This document shows, one piece after another, positions 5,530-6,719 of a stretch of 6,719 nucleotides of DNA. The DNA is from Fimenecus sp045633505 (lineage in GTDB: Bacteria > Bacillota > Clostridia > Oscillospirales > Acutalibacteraceae), in assembly GCA_045633505.1 (NCBI GenBank), contig JAZQYK010000014.1, positions 1 to 6,719 of the forward strand. The letters are read 5' to 3'. The translations under genes and the position numbers were made by a program. How positions within the stretch are numbered: position 1 is the first letter of the stretch; each line of letters opens with the position of its first letter. The notes under the pieces were generated by a model. The model was given only the letters and a program-made list of their open reading frames with translations, had not been told where the DNA came from and made no database searches.

Positions 5530-6165
5530 TTATTTGTTTTTCTTTTTGTAGAGAAGATAGGAATAAATGAATGGAATAAACACCATTGGTATAAGGACAA
5601 CAAATAAGAACCAAAATACACCTAAAAATGCTGTTGCCATTATTACGACACCGCCGATTACCCAAAGGAAGCCTGCAAGTCTATGCGTTTTGTTCCAATT
5701 TTCTTCATCATCAAGAGTCCAAGGCAATTTAATTCCCATAGTATAACTCTGCTTACATTTTGGAAGATAATTGCCGATTATAACAAACAATGCACCCATA
5801 AAAAGCGGCATTATAATTTCAACGCTGACCTTATGACCTAACGCAGTTGCATAGACAAGTGAATTGCAAAGTAATGATATAATCGGAATAATCCAAAGAA
5901 CAAGAGTGAACATTTTATCGTTGATATTCTGTTTTTTAGGGTCAAGGGAAGTGCCTATAACACAAATCCAATGAAATGCAACTAACACCAAAGGCATTAA
6001 AAATACTGCTTGTGCTTTTGTGGTATAATCGTCAACGTTACCGTTAATATCCCAATGCACAGGCACTTGGTCAGGCAGTTTATTCCACAAAATCAAACCA
6101 ATGATGATTGGTATAAGCGTTACTAATGACGTGATTATCAATTTTGGTAAATTTTTCTTAATCAT
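5530..6165 (-). CDS. sdpI: SdpI-family membrane protein (immunity/signal transduction, DUF1648-SdpI)
   Basis: A 211-residue polytopic membrane protein, close to the ~207 of B. subtilis SdpI. The N-terminal DUF1648 signature appears as LPDQVPVHWDINGNVDDY (30-47). The SdpI signature spans 131-165: GNYLPK, then MGIKLPWTLDDEENW and KTHRLAG. Six helices are predicted at about 8-28, 53-73, 86-107, 116-133, 163-183 and 186-206. In B. subtilis SdpI protects against the cannibalism toxin SdpC and, when toxin is bound, holds the repressor SdpR at the membrane. Here the start overlaps the repressor gene by 8 nt (ATGATTAA), and its ribosome binding site AAAGGAG lies inside that gene, implying translational coupling. 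No sdpA, sdpB or sdpC is in the window, so the ligand is unknown; it may sense a foreign or distantly encoded peptide. Confidence 0.93.
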   Translation of the reverse strand: MIKKNLPKLIITSLVTLIPIIIGLILWNKLPDQVPVHWDINGNVDDYTTKAQAVFLMPLVLVAFHWICVIGTSLDPKKQNINDKMFTLVLWIIPIISLLCNSLVYATALGHKVSVEIIMPLFMGALFVIIGNYLPKCKQSYTMGIKLPWTLDDEENWNKTHRLAGFLWVIGGVVIMATAFLGVFWFLFVVLIPMVFIPFIYSYLLYKKKNK

Positions 6166-6433
6166 TATTACTTTCTCCTTTCAAATCTGTTATCCAAAGC
6201 ATAATTTCTTCAAGCACGGATGCATTCAGTTCATAGATTATGAATTTTCCGTCTCTTTTATCACGGACAAGGTCGGCTTCTTTTAGTACGGACAGGTGAC
6301 GGGAAATCGCTGCACCCGTTATATCAAATTTTTCCGTTATTTCCCCTGCTGTCATCTGCCCGTTTTTGAGCATATTAAGTATTTCTCGACGGACGGGGTC
6401 AGAAAGGGCTTTTAGCGTGTTTTGTAATCCCAT
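6158..6433 (-). CDS. sdpR: ArsR/SdpR-type autorepressor
   Basis: A 91-residue winged helix-turn-helix DNA-binding protein. It opens with the family pattern LKALSDPVRREILNMLKNGQ (7-26). The helix-turn-helix includes MTAGEITEKFDITGAAISRHLSVLKEADLV (27-56, recognition helix about 40-50), and the beta wing is VRDKRDGKFIIYEL (56-69). There is no cysteine at all, so it is not a thiolate metal sensor of the ArsR/SmtB kind. Length, sequence style and position directly upstream of an SdpI-family gene match SdpR, the repressor of sdpRI in B. subtilis. The ATG at 6433 has a strong AAGGAGG 7 nt upstream. A consensus promoter and a palindromic operator candidate precede it, so autorepression relieved by the membrane protein is the expected logic. 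This is inferred from the family, not shown by the sequence. Confidence 0.93.
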   Translation of the reverse strand: MGLQNTLKALSDPVRREILNMLKNGQMTAGEITEKFDITGAAISRHLSVLKEADLVRDKRDGKFIIYELNASVLEEIMLWITDLKGESNND

Positions 6434-6457
6434 AGAATACCTCCTTTTTGTTGTTTA

Positions 6458-6481
6458 ACATTTAACTTAATTGTTAAATGT
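6458..6481 (-). promoter_or_regulatory. Candidate SdpR operator
   Basis: A perfect 9-bp inverted repeat, ACATTTAAC (6458-6466) and GTTAAATGT (6473-6481), separated by TTAATT. It begins directly after the -10 box and covers the expected transcription start (about 6475), so a bound dimer would block the promoter. A further half-site-like TTTAAC lies at 6454-6459. Confidence 0.75.
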
Positions 6482-6510
6482 ATTATAGCATTATATGTTT
6501 GATTTGTCAA
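6482..6510 (-). promoter_or_regulatory. Consensus promoter of the sdpRI-like operon
   Basis: The minus strand reads TTGACA (6510-6505), exactly 17 nt, then TATAAT (6487-6482) preceded by TGC (extended -10). Such a fully consensus promoter would be strong unless repressed, which fits the adjacent operator palindrome. Confidence 0.88.
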
Positions 6511-6555
6511 GAATACAAATAAAAGAATTCAACAAATTGGGGGTTGTCGAACAGA

Positions 6556-6583
6556 ATGCAAAGTGCAAAATGCAAAGTGCAAA
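6556..6583. repeat. Two perfect 14-bp tandem copies
   Basis: ATGCAAAGTGCAAA occurs twice in a row, followed by the first three bases of a third copy (ATG). Each unit itself contains two GCAAA motifs. It is non-coding and lies just outside the inverted-repeat element at 6591-6719. Confidence 0.8.
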
Positions 6584-6590
6584 ATGTCGG

Positions 6591-6719
6591 AACTGCGTTG
6601 CGATTATAGATGTTACTAATTTAGTGTATTGTAGGGGCAGGTCTCCGTGCCTGCCCGAAAATTTACCGCAAACTTGCGGTCGGGCACAGAGACCCGACCC
6701 TACAGAACAACGCAATTAG
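6591..6719. repeat. Inverted-repeat intergenic element (MITE-like), reaching the window edge
   Basis: Outer arms AACTGCGTTG (6591-6600) and CAACGCAATT (6708-6717) match inverted at 9 of 10. Inside, TGTAGGGGCAGGTCTC (start of 6630-6657) is inverted in 6677-6704 with five mismatches in 28, and a small stem ACCGCA/TGCGGT lies at 6665-6680. No coding sequence is supported. It is GC-rich against its surroundings. The size and nested arms fit a non-autonomous mobile element, but no target-site duplication can be checked because the right end coincides with the window end. Confidence 0.6.

Noticed and set aside
6491..6719. 74-codon ORFs on both strands at the right end
   Set aside because: They run through palindromic repeat DNA and the sdpR promoter, with no ribosome binding site and low-complexity translations.

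Overview
The window looks like chromosome from an AT-rich, low-GC Gram-positive bacterium, most likely a gut-type member of the Clostridia. Supporting signs are AGGAGG/GAGGTG-type ribosome binding sites, sigma-A promoters with an extended -10 (TGn), a Bacillus-type (GSI-alpha) glutamine synthetase, an sdpRI-like repressor/immunity pair, and several palindromic intergenic repeats. The assignment is inference from sequence character; there is no rRNA or taxonomic marker gene here.

Layout. Positions 1-110 hold part of a palindromic intergenic repeat. A long glutamine synthetase of GSI-beta-like layout lies on the minus strand (247-1671), with its own terminator (201-238) and promoter (1704-1732). 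Divergent from it, on the plus strand, are tRNA-Thr(TGT) and tRNA-Tyr(GTA), with a promoter (1825-1853) and a strong terminator (about 2049-2090). Directly after that terminator is the most unusual part of the window: seven tandem short hairpins (2092-2242) with different stem sequences but a common plan. Each stem starts TT and ends AA, the loops are mostly TTC, and the linkers resemble A(T/C)GATG. The last hairpin supplies the -35 box of a good candidate promoter, which leads to a ribosome binding site and a doubtful 52-codon ORF running head-on into the next gene.

From 2381 to 6433 every convincing gene is on the minus strand. In order along the plus coordinates they are an unrecognised four-helix membrane protein (2381-3265), a GtrA-like small membrane protein (3346-3891), a GSI-alpha glutamine synthetase (4048-5370), and a two-gene operon of an SdpI-family membrane protein (5530-6165) and an ArsR/SdpR-type repressor (6158-6433). 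Except for 2381-3265, each unit has a recognisable promoter, and each is followed by an intrinsic terminator, so they appear to be mostly independent transcription units. The repressor operon has a consensus promoter with a perfect 9-bp inverted repeat just downstream of the -10, a likely autoregulatory operator. The right end (6556-6719) holds a 14-bp tandem duplication and an inverted-repeat element.

How it fits together. The two glutamine synthetases belong to different GSI groups, so the cell probably has two differently controlled ammonia-assimilation enzymes. The sdpRI-like pair has no SdpA/B/C toxin genes nearby and is probably an orphan immunity or envelope-stress sensor unit. The hairpin array is the best candidate for something not covered by standard annotation.
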